A program made the position numbers and the translations under genes. A stretch of 64,000 bases of DNA from AWTP1-13 sp050248715 (GTDB lineage: Bacteria; Pseudomonadota; Alphaproteobacteria; Rhizobiales; Hyphomicrobiaceae): contig JBFWRV010000015.1 of the NCBI GenBank assembly GCA_050248715.1, forward strand, positions 1 through 64,000. Direction: 5' to 3'. Positions 1 through 9,410 of this stretch are shown here, one piece after another. Below the pieces are notes generated by a model that worked only from the letters and a program-made list of their open reading frames with translations, was not told the origin of the DNA and did no database searches. The stretch's first letter is position 1. Each line of letters begins with the position of its first letter.

Positions 1-2629
1 CGGAGCGCACCGTCTCGACGATGCTCTGGATGTCGTATTCCGTCATGTTGAGGGTGAACTGGCCGGACTCGATCTTGGCGATGTCGAGCACGGTGTTGAT
101 CAGGCCGAGCAGGTGCTTGCCGTTGGAGCGGATGCGCGCAAGGGCGTCGAGCGACTTCTGGCCGAGCGGATCGTAGAAGCCTTCCTCCATGAGCTCGGCG
201 TAGCCGAGGATGGCGGCGAGCGGGGTCCTCAGCTCGTGGCTCATGTTGGCGACGAACTGCGACTTGTGCTGGCTGGCGATCTCGAGTTCCCGGCTCTTCC
301 GAGCGATCTCGTTGAATAAGCGCGCATTTTCCAGTGCAATTGCGGACTGGTTGGCGAAGCTCTGCATGAGCGTGACAACAGACGGCGAGAAATCACCCGG
401 CTCACGACGCTGCAAGACGAGAGTTCCAAGAGCGGCGTCGGCACTGAGGAGGGGAACAATGAGCGCGGCTCGCAGGCCCGCGTCGATGGCAGCGTCGCGC
501 AGGACGTTGCTGGGGCGCTTGGTGATATCGGCAATCTGAAGCGGCCCTCTATTCACAATCGCCTCGCCGAGCCCGGTCTGTCCAGCCGCGATATCAAGCT
601 TGCGGAATCTTGCGACAATGTCTGCATCGAGACCGGTGGTCTCACCGAGCTCGAACCGGCCGGTCTGCTCGCGAAAGTAGAAGATTGAACCGCCGTCGGT
701 AGCGGAAAGCTCGACAGCCCGGTTCACGATCGTCCTGAGCACAATGTTGAGATCGAGCGTCGAGCTGACTGCGCGGCCAACCTCGCTGAGCGCTGTCAAG
801 TCGCGATTGCGCGCCTGCACCTCCTCGAATAGGCGAGCGTTGTTCATCGCGATTACGGCCTGGTCTGCAAACGTCTCGATGAGCTCAATCTGACGCTGGC
901 TGTAGGGCTCGACCGTCGTCCGAATAAGGACGATGACGCCTGCCGCCTCGCCTTCGCGCATCAGAGGAACGCCCAATACCGTGCGGGGATCGTCTTCAAA
1001 CAGATTGGGCATCAACGTGTAGTCGGGATCGGCTTTTACGTCAGCCACGTGGATCGTGCGCCCCCCAAGAGCGACGCGATCAAACACGGAAGCCTCGTCC
1101 ACCGCGAGCGGTCCTTGCTGCATGCGCGCCTGATTTACTTCAGGCGCAAATCCTGCTCTCGCAACGACCCGGTATCCTTCGGATTCGCGCTGCAGATCGG
1201 CCACATGGATGGGTCGTCGCTCAAGTACGCTTCGTCCAGCGATGGTGCCATGCACGAGAGGTACGACATACGCTGGGGGCGCCTTCATAGAACCGCAGTG
1301 GGCGACCCTCAAGAAGTTGCCGTCCTCAAGGCGCAAGATAGAGACATCGTCGCCACCGCACAGCTTGGCAGCGCTCTCGACCAAGGCATCCAGCACCTTC
1401 TGCAGGTCGAATGCCGAGCGGCTAATGACCTTGAGCACGTCGGCGGTGGCGGTCTGCTGCTGAAGGGATTCGCGTAGCTCGTTCAGCAGCCGCGTGTTCT
1501 CGATGGCGATGACGGCTTGTTCGGCGAAAGTGCGCAGCAGTTCGCGTTGTTGCCGCGAGAGCGGTCCGGGTGCCCGGCGCACGACACCGATAGCGCCGAC
1601 TGCCACCTCCCCGCGCATCATGGGCGTGATCGTCACGGCCCGGTAGCCGCTGGCGAGAAAATTGCGAACGCCAGGCCCAAGATCGGGGGGTGCCTCTTCT
1701 ACATCCGGGACGTCTATCATCCTAGCGTCGAGAATAGCGACCCCGTGCATATACTCCCGCGTGAGGGGAAACGGGCGCTGCCATACCTCGGCGCGGCCTG
1801 GGTCGAGGCCGGCAACGGCTACCGCCCTGGCTTTGTCGCCTTCCGGCAGCGTCACGCTGATCGCGGCGTCGGCAAAGAGCCGCTTTCCGCAGGTCACTAT
1901 GGCTTCGAAGACGGGCTGCACGTCGGTAGGCGAGCTTGAGATGGCACTCAAGATCTCGGCCGTGGCGCTCTGCTGCTCCAGAGATTCACTCAGTTCCCTC
2001 GACCGCGCCTGCTCAGCCTCGAACAGACGCGCGTTCTCGATGGCGATGATGGCCTGGTCGGCGAAGGTGCGCAGCAGCGCGATTTGGGCCTCGGGGAGGC
2101 GCCCGGTCTTGGCCTGTCCGACCGTGATGGTACCTATGGGACACCCGTCCTTGAGCATCGGCACCGATGCCAGGCTCTTGAAATTCTGCGGCGCGGCAAC
2201 GTGATGATGTTCAAAATCGGGATCGGCGTCGACATCAGGGATTTCGACGAGCGCCCCGGTCGCGATCGCGCGGGTCGTGGCACCAGCCCGGCCAGGCGGC
2301 AGCGGGTAGGTGCGGCGCAGTGCCTCGAAACCCTCCGGGGTCATCCCATGTGCCGCGACGAAGTGAATGAGCCGGCCGTCGAACCTCAGAACGCTCGAGA
2401 ACGTTGCCCCGCACAGCTCCAATGCACTCCTGGCGATCGCGTCGAAGACTGGTTGGAGTTCTCCGGGCGAACTGTGAATCACACTCAGTATTTGTGCGGT
2501 GGCGGCTTCGCGCCGGCGCGCCTCCATCAGCTCACTTTCGAGCTCCCGGACTTTCCGGCTGAGGTCTTGATCCGTAACGGGAGTAGACGAGTCGGACGGC
2601 ATGACGCGGTCAATAGGTTGAGTACTCAT
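1..2629 (-). CDS. Multi-GAF sensor histidine kinase (partial, runs off left edge)
   Basis: The frame from ATG 2629 stays open to base 1 (876 codons read, no stop), so the C-terminal ATPase domain lies outside the window. After about 30 N-terminal residues there are four GAF-like sensor segments (roughly residues 30-200, 220-370, 390-600 and 610-770). They are separated by the recurring linker FADQAVIAIENARLF and close variants, typical of GAF-kinase chains. The HisKA box reads FVANMSHELRTPL with the phospho-acceptor His near residue 798, followed by LINTVLDIAKIESG. There is no membrane segment, so it is probably a cytoplasmic sensor of a small ligand or redox signal. No response regulator is adjacent inside the window. 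The kinase family is certain; the ligands are unknown. Confidence 0.9.
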   Translation of the reverse strand, partial: MSTQPIDRVMPSDSSTPVTDQDLSRKVRELESELMEARRREAATAQILSVIHSSPGELQPVFDAIARSALELCGATFSSVLRFDGRLIHFVAAHGMTPEGFEALRRTYPLPPGRAGATTRAIATGALVEIPDVDADPDFEHHHVAAPQNFKSLASVPMLKDGCPIGTITVGQAKTGRLPEAQIALLRTFADQAIIAIENARLFEAEQARSRELSESLEQQSATAEILSAISSSPTDVQPVFEAIVTCGKRLFADAAISVTLPEGDKARAVAVAGLDPGRAEVWQRPFPLTREYMHGVAILDARMIDVPDVEEAPPDLGPGVRNFLASGYRAVTITPMMRGEVAVGAIGVVRRAPGPLSRQQRELLRTFAEQAVIAIENTRLLNELRESLQQQTATADVLKVISRSAFDLQKVLDALVESAAKLCGGDDVSILRLEDGNFLRVAHCGSMKAPPAYVVPLVHGTIAGRSVLERRPIHVADLQRESEGYRVVARAGFAPEVNQARMQQGPLAVDEASVFDRVALGGRTIHVADVKADPDYTLMPNLFEDDPRTVLGVPLMREGEAAGVIVLIRTTVEPYSQRQIELIETFADQAVIAMNNARLFEEVQARNRDLTALSEVGRAVSSTLDLNIVLRTIVNRAVELSATDGGSIFYFREQTGRFELGETTGLDADIVARFRKLDIAAGQTGLGEAIVNRGPLQIADITKRPSNVLRDAAIDAGLRAALIVPLLSADAALGTLVLQRREPGDFSPSVVTLMQSFANQSAIALENARLFNEIARKSRELEIASQHKSQFVANMSHELRTPLAAILGYAELMEEGFYDPLGQKSLDALARIRSNGKHLLGLINTVLDIAKIESGQFTLNMTEYDIQSIVETVRS

Positions 2630-2834
2630 TCGCGTAGTCCCACGCCACGGTATTCGCGCGGCCGGGGAACCGCAATCTCAGCTTCCGACGGTTCGGTCTA
2701 TCCGCCAGCGCCTTGGCCAGCTTCCGCTCCACCCGCCGTCACGTTCAAACCAGCCCCCCAGGCTCCAAACCTCCCCTCCTTCCGAGATACCAGGCCCGAC
2801 ATGCTCCAAACTTTGGGGGGGCCGCGCCGGGGGC

Positions 2835-3668
2835 TTATTGCGCAGCGTTGGCAGTCAATCGAACACCGCCGAGACTGCCGCTCCGATAGAGACGGTCTAT
2901 GACGGAATAGAACTTCTCTTGCGCTGCGTATGCCGCTTGCCCGTGCACGCGCGCGTAGGCCGCGTGGCCCGCGCGCCATTTTGCGAGCCGGTCGGCGGCA
3001 TAGGGCGCCCAATCGCTCGTCAGGTCTGTCGCGGTGACATCGACGAAACCGGCCGAGCGCAGGTCGCCAGCGTATTCCTCGATGCTGGACATCGATATGC
3101 CGTAGACGACATTGTGCACCTCGCGCAGATCGTCTGCCGAAAATGGGGCGCGCACGCAGAGGTCCTCGATGTAGCACCCGCCACCGGGGCGCAGCGCCTG
3201 CGCCAGCCCGGCGCACAGGCGCGGCCGGTCGGGGATGTGCAGGATGGCCAACCAACTCACCACGGCGTCGAACGAGGCAACGGCAAGCGGATAGGTGAGC
3301 GCATCGCCGCAGATGTGTGTGACTTGCTCCGAGAGGCCGCTGCGCTCCGTGAGGTCAACCGCGATCGACTTGAGAGCGGCCTGCAGCTCGAGCGCGGTGA
3401 CATGACAGCCGACGGTGTGGGCGAGGTAGCGTGCCGGGCCACCGATCCCGGAGCCTACATCGAGCACGTGGCTCGATGGCTTCGGCCCGAGCTTGTCGGC
3501 CGCCGCCCGGATCGCCTCGGTACCGTGATAGTGCCATTGATCCAGAGCGAACAGCGTCTCCGGGGGGATAGGATCTTTAGGACCAATTCCAAGAGCGGCA
3601 AGGCCGCGCGCGACCCGGTCCAGGTTCGAATAGAGCGGCATTGCCGCAAGCGTCGCATTGTCGTCCAT
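2835..3668 (-). CDS. SAM-dependent methyltransferase
   Basis: A 277-residue class I methyltransferase. The SAM-binding motif I, LDVGSGIGGPARYLA, lies at residues 69-83. The acidic end of strand 2 follows (VTALELQ), then the motif with GDALTYPL and a motif with FDAVVSWLAILHIPDR, as in the Methyltransf_11 and sarcosine/dimethylglycine methyltransferase group. The presence of WHYHGTEAI before motif I recalls glycine-betaine or tocopherol-type methyltransferases, but the substrate cannot be assigned. ATG 3668 is the natural start. It is transcribed toward the kinase gene with about 205 bases between them, so co-transcription is possible but not shown. Confidence 0.85.
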   Translation of the reverse strand: MDDNATLAAMPLYSNLDRVARGLAALGIGPKDPIPPETLFALDQWHYHGTEAIRAAADKLGPKPSSHVLDVGSGIGGPARYLAHTVGCHVTALELQAALKSIAVDLTERSGLSEQVTHICGDALTYPLAVASFDAVVSWLAILHIPDRPRLCAGLAQALRPGGGCYIEDLCVRAPFSADDLREVHNVVYGISMSSIEEYAGDLRSAGFVDVTATDLTSDWAPYAADRLAKWRAGHAAYARVHGQAAYAAQEKFYSVIDRLYRSGSLGGVRLTANAAQ

Positions 3669-4012
3669 GGTTCATCTCACCAATGAAAAGGCCTTAGAAC
3701 GTTCTGCCGGGGAGTCAGAGAATGCCTTCGGCCCTCAATCCGCAATGACCTCGCCTGCCGGCGTGCACCCCTTGCGCAAGAGTGGTGCCCGACAAGGGCC
3801 GGCCTCATGGCTGGCAGTACGCGCTTTCGCTCCATGACGGGAACGACGAACGGGTGCTGGGATATGACATTTCAAGCATGGGTATCTGTAAGCGGCGGGC
3901 CGCGTCCGGACAACCGATAGCCGCGACGTCCCCTCGTCATCGTTCACACCTGCAGCGTCGTGGGAACTGCGCTTCCAGCGCCGCGTTATGCAGCCGTGTG
4001 GCTCAAGGTCGG
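3669..4012. other. Gap without a convincing gene
   Basis: About 344 bases between the divergently oriented methyltransferase and the first small ORF. A minus-strand frame at 3735-3947 contains a CLKCH string but has no family resemblance. I see no strong hairpin, repeat or RNA gene. The stretch probably holds promoters in both directions. Confidence 0.3.
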
Positions 4013-4207
4013 ATGACGCTCATGGCCGAACTCAACGAACTGATCAGGCGGCAGGAGGTGCGCTGTGGTCAGCTCATTATCCATCTGCGTCAAATCAGGG
4101 GGACGCCGGAAGCAGAAATGGAAGGTCTGTACATCCTGGCGCTGTTGGAAGATCTCGCGATGCTCAAGGGGGAGCGCCAGCGCCGAGAGGATCTGCTCGC
4201 CGCCTAA
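4013..4207 (+). CDS. Small helical protein of unknown function
   Basis: A 64-residue protein starting at ATG 4013 (AAGG four to five bases upstream); ATG 4022 is an alternative. It is charged and strongly helical, with ELNELIRRQEVRCGQLI near the N-terminus and LEDLAMLKGERQRREDLL at the end, and a single Cys. It looks like a short dimerising helix pair. A longer in-frame extension upstream has poor composition and was not used. It is followed 13 bases later by another small gene on the same strand. I do not recognise the family. Confidence 0.5.
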   Translation: MTLMAELNELIRRQEVRCGQLIIHLRQIRGTPEAEMEGLYILALLEDLAMLKGERQRREDLLAA

Positions 4208-4220
4208 ACCGGAAGATGGC

Positions 4221-4379
4221 ATGCCGACGTATCACAATCAGGGCGACCCCGTAGGCCGGCGACATCCGATCAACCCCAAGGAGTCGCCCGCGCCCGCGCG
4301 AGGGTTTGGAAGCCTGACGGTTGTCCTCGCGTCTGTTGCGGTGTTCGCCACCTTCTACGCCCTGACCATGTTTGGATAG
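4221..4379 (+). CDS. Small single-span membrane protein
   Basis: A 52-residue frame from ATG 4221 with GGAAGA about five bases upstream. The first half is polar and Pro/Arg-rich (HPINPKESPAPARGFG). The C-terminal half is one hydrophobic span, SLTVVLASVAVFATFYAL, ending in TMFG. The topology suggests an inner-membrane tail-anchored micropeptide. Its close spacing behind the preceding small gene suggests a two-gene unit. The family is not recognised. Confidence 0.45.
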   Translation: MPTYHNQGDPVGRRHPINPKESPAPARGFGSLTVVLASVAVFATFYALTMFG

Positions 4380-4474
4380 GTTCGATCGGGCTCTCTGCGC
4401 TCAAAAGCGGTAGCCCCTTCCATCCGCGGCGTCGATCTCGCCGACCGACCATGTCGTCAGGTCAGTCCAGTAGT

Positions 4475-4807
4475 TCACACGAGGTAGTCGTCGGGATCCT
4501 CACCGGCGTCCACCTTACGCTTGAGCCAGCCGGCCATGCGACCGCGACCCGACCACGTCTCGCCCGTCTTGGGGTCGCGATACTTGGGCTTCACCTCTGA
4601 GCTAGGAGGCGCACGCTCGGCCGGTGCCGTTACGCTCTCTCCGGCCGGCGTGACGGCCCGCTTCAGGTACGCGACGTTGTTCAAAAGGATCGCGACGAGT
4701 TCCCAACCCTGTGATCCGGCTTCACTGAGGAAATCGACATCGTCGGTGCGCGGCGGAAGATCGTTCAGGAGGATCCTGCGGTATTCCCACTCGGGGGCTG
4801 TTGTCAC
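4475..4807 (-). CDS. DUF4177-like domain fused to an H-NS-type DNA-binding tail
   Basis: A 110-residue protein. I chose GTG 4807 because AGGGA lies nine bases upstream; an in-frame TTG at 4837 has no ribosome site. The N-terminal part, with APEWEYRRILLNDLPPR and then GSQGWELVAILLNN, matches the small DUF4177 fold. After a Pro/Ala linker the tail reads KYRDPKTGETWSGRGRMAGW, which is the H-NS family C-terminal core (YRDP...TWSGRGR) that contacts the AT-rich minor groove. It lacks the coiled-coil oligomerisation domain of normal H-NS. The likely role is a nucleoid or transcription-associated protein whose DNA-binding tail is attached to a different N-domain. Confidence 0.75.
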   Translation of the reverse strand: MTTAPEWEYRRILLNDLPPRTDDVDFLSEAGSQGWELVAILLNNVAYLKRAVTPAGESVTAPAERAPPSSEVKPKYRDPKTGETWSGRGRMAGWLKRKVDAGEDPDDYLV

Positions 4808-4958
4808 TGCGTGTTGTCCCTGGACAGCGTTTCGCAATCAGGTTCGCCTACGGTCGGGAAATGTCAAGGTCTAGGCTCTCCAGGCCTATCTGGCGCCAGG
4901 CAATGGACCTGCGGGCGGGGCGCTAGGGGTTCTCCTTGCCCGGCCAACACGCGCCGGC

Positions 4959-5993
4959 CTATCGCCGGCTTTGGCGGCCGTGGTGCCTGGGATCATCTTC
5001 AGTCAGAGCGTATAGAAAGGCAACCAAGGCAGCCTTCTCGTGGTCGGCGAGGAACAGCGGTCGGATCAAAGGCGACAGGTTTGGGTTGGGCCGCCCTCCG
5101 GCATTGTAGAACTCCACGACGACCTCGAGTGTGGGAAGACTGCCGTCGTGCATGTATGGAGCCGACCGTGCCGCATTCCGAAGGGACGGTGTGCGGAATG
5201 CCCCAATATCCTCCTCGTCGCCCGTGAGCTCGTATCGACCGGTGTCAGCGAAACGCCCGCCTCTGAACCCAATGCCCAGGTTGTGAAATCTGAAGTCCGT
5301 GAACAGCGGGCGCCGAGGTTTCCTGCCATCCCGTCGTGCCGGGAATAGCTCGTGACAGCTGCCGCAGGCGGCCCTTTCGGTGAAAACCCGAAACCCGTCG
5401 TATTCAAGCCGTGTCAGCGATCGTTCGCCGGTGACGAGGAAACGATCAACGCGGCTCTCAGTCGAGATCAGGGTCCGCTGAAATGCGGCAAGGGCATGGG
5501 CGATGTCGGCAGCTGAAGGACGGCGGCCCAGGAGGTCACGATAGAGATGAACATACGCCGGGTCGGCGTTGACACGCCGGACAGCCTCATCCACGCCAAT
5601 TCCCATCTCTCCGCGTTGGAAGGGGCTTAGCGCCTGGTGCTCGAGGGTTGGGAACCGTCCATCCCACATCAAGATGGGGCGCAGGCCGACATCCAGCAGG
5701 GAGGGCGCATTGCGCCGACCGAGTTGGCCGCCGTCAGATTCACTGGTGCGCCGCGGCTCGGCGAAGGCGTAGGCAGGATCATGGCAACTTGCGCAAGCCG
5801 TCCTTCCCGACCCTGATAGGCGAGCGTCGAAGAAGAGTCGCTCGCCCAGCGAGACCCAGGGCTCGAGGTCGCCCCGGTCGCTATCGCGATAGCGCTGGTG
5901 CGATGCCAACTGCGCGCTTGCGTCCGGAATCTGGGCGGCCGTTGCGTATGCAAGGATGGCAAGTGTGAGGCCTGCCAGCAGGTATCGCATCAT
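4959..5993 (-). CDS. Di-haem cytochrome c peroxidase / MauG-family protein
   Basis: A 344-residue exported protein. The N-terminus RYLLAGLTLAILAYATAA is a signal peptide. Two c-type haem sites are visible: CASCHDPAYAFAEP after GERLFFDARLSGSGRTA, and CGSCHELFPARRDGR in the second half. Between them RRNAPSLLDVG and MWDGRFPTLEHQAL are signature segments of the bacterial di-haem peroxidase/MauG family. Family members reduce hydrogen peroxide with cytochrome electrons in the periplasm, or carry out MauG-like oxidations. ATG 5993 has GGGAG six bases upstream. It ends before the H-NS-tailed gene on the same strand. Peroxidase and MauG activity cannot be separated here. Confidence 0.88.
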   Translation of the reverse strand: MMRYLLAGLTLAILAYATAAQIPDASAQLASHQRYRDSDRGDLEPWVSLGERLFFDARLSGSGRTACASCHDPAYAFAEPRRTSESDGGQLGRRNAPSLLDVGLRPILMWDGRFPTLEHQALSPFQRGEMGIGVDEAVRRVNADPAYVHLYRDLLGRRPSAADIAHALAAFQRTLISTESRVDRFLVTGERSLTRLEYDGFRVFTERAACGSCHELFPARRDGRKPRRPLFTDFRFHNLGIGFRGGRFADTGRYELTGDEEDIGAFRTPSLRNAARSAPYMHDGSLPTLEVVVEFYNAGGRPNPNLSPLIRPLFLADHEKAALVAFLYALTEDDPRHHGRQSRR

Positions 5994-6269
5994 GGCATGC
6001 TCCCTCTCACTCCGGCGCAGTGGCGATAAGCACCGCTCGATTCGCCATGCTGCGCCAGAATACTAGAACAGAACCGCTTTTGGCCGACAGCTTGGCTGCG
6101 GAACGGTGAACGGACGCAAATTGGGGAATGACGCCGGATGGGAGCCGGCGCGCTGCTGTTCGCAGGGCGGGCCAAGATGGCCCGACCGGGAATGAGGATC
6201 GGCTTGCCCGTTATCGCCGCCAAGCGCAGGTAATGCGAGCGTCCGCCGCTCAGGACGGCGTCGAGACCG

Positions 6270-6410
6270 CTGCCCTGGGTCCCGGCTCTGCGCGCTTCGC
6301 GCTCCGGTCGGGATGACAGGCGTTGTCACTCCGGAATATCGCGCCCCGTACCTGTCATTCCGGAATTCGCCGAAGGTGAATATCCGGAACTCAGGCGCCG
6401 CGAGCTAGCG
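6270..6410. repeat. Dispersed intergenic repeat, copy 1
   Basis: The gap 5994-6428 holds no gene. Its right half contains the string CTGGGTCCCGGCTCT, then GGTCGGGATGACAG, then GTCATTCCGGAATT and ATATCCGGAAC. The same set of strings, in another order, returns at 51690-51835. The pieces can fold on themselves through TCCGGAA/TTCCGGA. This looks like the non-coding mosaic repeats scattered between genes in rhizobial and related genomes. There is no transposase. Confidence 0.6.
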
Positions 6411-6428
6411 CGGGTGCATGCAGCCCGC

Positions 6429-9410
6429 TCAGGTTGGCGTGGTGGCGGCCCGCCCATGCATGACGGCTCTGCGCTTGGCCAAGGTGACGTACGGATCGGG
6501 CCGCACCCTGCGCAGGACGACCTTGGCGATCTCCATTCCGAAAAGCAGCGTCGATGAAACGAGCGCGGCGATCAGCCAATCGGCCAGCGACAGCGGCACG
6601 GTGTGGAACGCCGCCTGCAGGACGGGAAGGTGAATCACTAAAATGTGGGTCCCGAGCGAGAATGCGATGGCGAGGAGGAGCCAACGGTTCTCAAAGAGCC
6701 CGCTGAAGGCGCTGCGCCGGCGGGAGCGACAATTGTAGGCGTCGAAGAGCTGGAACATCATGAGCGTGGTGAAGGCCATGGTGCGTGCATAGGCTTCGTC
6801 GGCGGCGTTCGGTGCAGACCCCGTGGCGAAGAGAGTGAAGAGGCCGCCGGGATAGTAGGCGTCGAGAACGGCGATCGTTCCGGTCATCATCAGTAGGCCG
6901 ACCGAGGCAAGCCGGATCCAGTCCTCGGCGAGAAGAACGCCCGATCCGTGTTGCCGAGGCCGGCGCAACATGACGTCGCGGTCCTTGGGATCGACGCCGA
7001 GCGCCAAGGCTGGCGGCCCGTCCGTAATGAGGTTGATCCACAGGATCTGGACCGCGAGCAGCGGCAGAAAGAGACCGTGCTCGGCCGAGACGAGACCGAA
7101 GGTGCCGGCCAGCATCACGCCGGCGAACATCGTCATCAGCTCGCCGGAGTTGGTCGACAGAAGGTAGAGCAGATACTTCTGGATGTTGTCGAAGATCCCG
7201 CGGCCTTCCTCGATGGCCTTCACGATGCTGGCGAAGTTGTCGTCGGTGAGCACCATATCGGCCGCTTCCTTGGACACATCGGTGCCGGTGATGCCCATGG
7301 CGACGCCGATGTTGGCGGTCTTCAGCGCCGGAGCGTCGTTGATGCCGTCGCCGGTCATGGCCACGATGTGGCCCTTCCGCTGCAGGGAGGCGACGATACG
7401 CAGCTTATGTTCCGGGTCGACACGCGCGAAGATGCGTACACCCTCGACGATGGCGTCGAGGTCTCCGTTGCCCATCGCGCGCAGCTCGTTGCCGGTCACC
7501 AGGCGTGCGCCCGGCTCGAAGATGTCGAGCTCGCGGGCGATTGCCTCGGCAGTGGCCGGATGGTCGCCGGTGATCATTACGGAGCGGATGTTGGCGCGCT
7601 TGGCGATGGCGACTGCCGCCTTCGCTTCGGTCCGCGGCGGGTCGATCATGCCGACCAGGCCGAGCAGGACGAGGTCGTCCTCGATGGTGTCCGGAAGCTC
7701 GAAGGGTCCAGCCGCAGCCGATGCCGAGCTTATGCTCAGGGCCGAAGCTGGCACCGTGCGCGTGGCAATGGCCAACGTCCGGAGCGCCTGCCGGGCGAGG
7801 CCGTCGCCGTACTTCACGAAATCCGCGCGCAGCGCGAGCTCGAAAGGCACATCCCCGTCGCGTCCGACATAGCGGCACTTGGGAAGCAGGACCTCGGGCG
7901 CGCCCTTCACGAACACATGCAGGATGTCTGGCCGCTCGGGATCGCGGTGCACGGTGGTGTGACGCTTGCGTTCGGAGGTGAAGGGGATCTCGGCAACGCG
8001 GGGGTAGCGTGCTGCGTCGGCCTGGTCGAGCCCGAGTTTGCGCGCCGCGACGATCAGCGCGCCTTCGGTGGGATCGCCTTCCACGCGCCAGTGTCCGTCG
8101 CTGAGCACCAGGGCGGCGTCGTTGGCCAGCGCTGCCGCGCGCAGCAATCGCTCGGCCTCGGCGTGCGCGCTCGGCTGGTCCGCAAGGCTCCGGCCCGCAA
8201 CGGTGAGCTCGCCCTGCGGAATGTAACCACTGCCGCCGACCTCGAGGAGGTGGCTGGGCGTTCTGATCGCCCGCACCGTCATCTCGTTGCGTGTAAGCGT
8301 GCCGGTCTTGTCGGAACAGATGACAGTCGCGGCGCCGAGCGTCTCCACCGCGGGAAGCTTGCGAACAATGGCGTGAGCGGTTGCCATCCGCCGCACGCCC
8401 AAGCTGAGGCCGACGGTGACGATGGCCGGGAGCGCCTCCGGTATGGCTGCGACGGCAAGCGCGACCGCAAACAGAAACAGGCCGAGAACCACGTTGAGCG
8501 TGAATGTGGGCGTGCTCAGCACCCCCGCCATGAACACGAGGGCGCAGATGCCGAGCATGATGACGCTGAGGCGCCTGCCGATGCGGTCGAGCTCCTGCTG
8601 CAGCGGCGTTGCCTCTTTCTCGGCCGCCTCGAGGAGCCCGGCGATGCGGCCGACCTCGGTCGCCATTCCGGTCGCGACCACAATCGCGCGACCGCGGCCG
8701 TAGGTCGCAACGGTGCCGGAGTAGAGCATGTTGCGACGGTCGCCGAGCCCCGCATCCGCGTCGATGCGGGCAGCGGATTTTGTCACCGGCAGACTCTCGC
8801 CCGTGAGGGGGGCTTCGTCCGTCTTGAGATTGGCGGCTTCGACGACGCGGGCGTCCGCAGGGATCTTGTCCCCCGCTTCCACAAGAACGATGTCACCGGG
8901 GACGATTTCATCGGAGGGGATGCGGACGCGCTCGCCGCCGCGCACAACCGCCGACTCCGGAGCGGCCAACGCCATCAACGCGCGCACGGCGCGCTCGGCG
9001 CGGGCCTCCTGGAAGAATCCAAGCGCGGCGTTGAGGGCGACAATGGCCAGTATGACGATGGCCTCGTAAGGCAGGGCGGTTTCGCGCGGGTCCTGCAACA
9101 GCCATTCGATCATCGAGATGACGACCGCAACCAGCAGGATGATGACAAGGAAATTCTGGAACTGCTCAATGAGGCGGGTCCACCACGGCGTCTCGGGTGC
9201 GCTCCGCAGCCGGTTCGAGCCATGGCGCTCGAGCCGTCGTCCTGCCTCGCCCGCGCTGAGCCCGTGCTCGAGGTCCGAGTCGAGGGCGGAAACCACAGCC
9301 GTGGCGTCCTCGCGATAGGGGGCCAGGGGGCTGGCGATGGCCGGCAGTGGCTCGACTGAGTCGGGATCGACCTGCAGTTGCGAACGTTCCTGGCTTGGCG
9401 ATAGCAGCAT
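6429..9410 (-). CDS. Cation-transporting P-type ATPase, Ca2+ (P2A-like) type
   Basis: A 993-residue P-type ATPase. The start is ATG 9410, which shares one base with the stop of the upstream gene (TGATG); further upstream the frame has no family resemblance. In order: cation-ATPase N domain, actuator motif TGESLPVTK, M4 motif AIPEALPAIVT, phosphorylation motif CSDKTGTLTRNEMT (Asp 367), hinge MTGDGINDAPALK, and a C-terminal hydrophobic domain with LGVDPKDRDVMLRRP. The VLTDDNFASIVKAIEEGR segment resembles SERCA/PacL pumps. The probable role is inner-membrane Ca2+ or Mn2+ export; ion specificity is inferred. Confidence 0.9.
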   Translation of the reverse strand: MLLSPSQERSQLQVDPDSVEPLPAIASPLAPYREDATAVVSALDSDLEHGLSAGEAGRRLERHGSNRLRSAPETPWWTRLIEQFQNFLVIILLVAVVISMIEWLLQDPRETALPYEAIVILAIVALNAALGFFQEARAERAVRALMALAAPESAVVRGGERVRIPSDEIVPGDIVLVEAGDKIPADARVVEAANLKTDEAPLTGESLPVTKSAARIDADAGLGDRRNMLYSGTVATYGRGRAIVVATGMATEVGRIAGLLEAAEKEATPLQQELDRIGRRLSVIMLGICALVFMAGVLSTPTFTLNVVLGLFLFAVALAVAAIPEALPAIVTVGLSLGVRRMATAHAIVRKLPAVETLGAATVICSDKTGTLTRNEMTVRAIRTPSHLLEVGGSGYIPQGELTVAGRSLADQPSAHAEAERLLRAAALANDAALVLSDGHWRVEGDPTEGALIVAARKLGLDQADAARYPRVAEIPFTSERKRHTTVHRDPERPDILHVFVKGAPEVLLPKCRYVGRDGDVPFELALRADFVKYGDGLARQALRTLAIATRTVPASALSISSASAAAGPFELPDTIEDDLVLLGLVGMIDPPRTEAKAAVAIAKRANIRSVMITGDHPATAEAIARELDIFEPGARLVTGNELRAMGNGDLDAIVEGVRIFARVDPEHKLRIVASLQRKGHIVAMTGDGINDAPALKTANIGVAMGITGTDVSKEAADMVLTDDNFASIVKAIEEGRGIFDNIQKYLLYLLSTNSGELMTMFAGVMLAGTFGLVSAEHGLFLPLLAVQILWINLITDGPPALALGVDPKDRDVMLRRPRQHGSGVLLAEDWIRLASVGLLMMTGTIAVLDAYYPGGLFTLFATGSAPNAADEAYARTMAFTTLMMFQLFDAYNCRSRRRSAFSGLFENRWLLLAIAFSLGTHILVIHLPVLQAAFHTVPLSLADWLIAALVSSTLLFGMEIAKVVLRRVRPDPYVTLAKRRAVMHGRAATTPT

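Noticed and set aside
3735..3947. Minus-strand 70-codon frame with a CLKCH haem-like string
   Set aside because: No signal peptide and no cytochrome context around the motif; probably chance.
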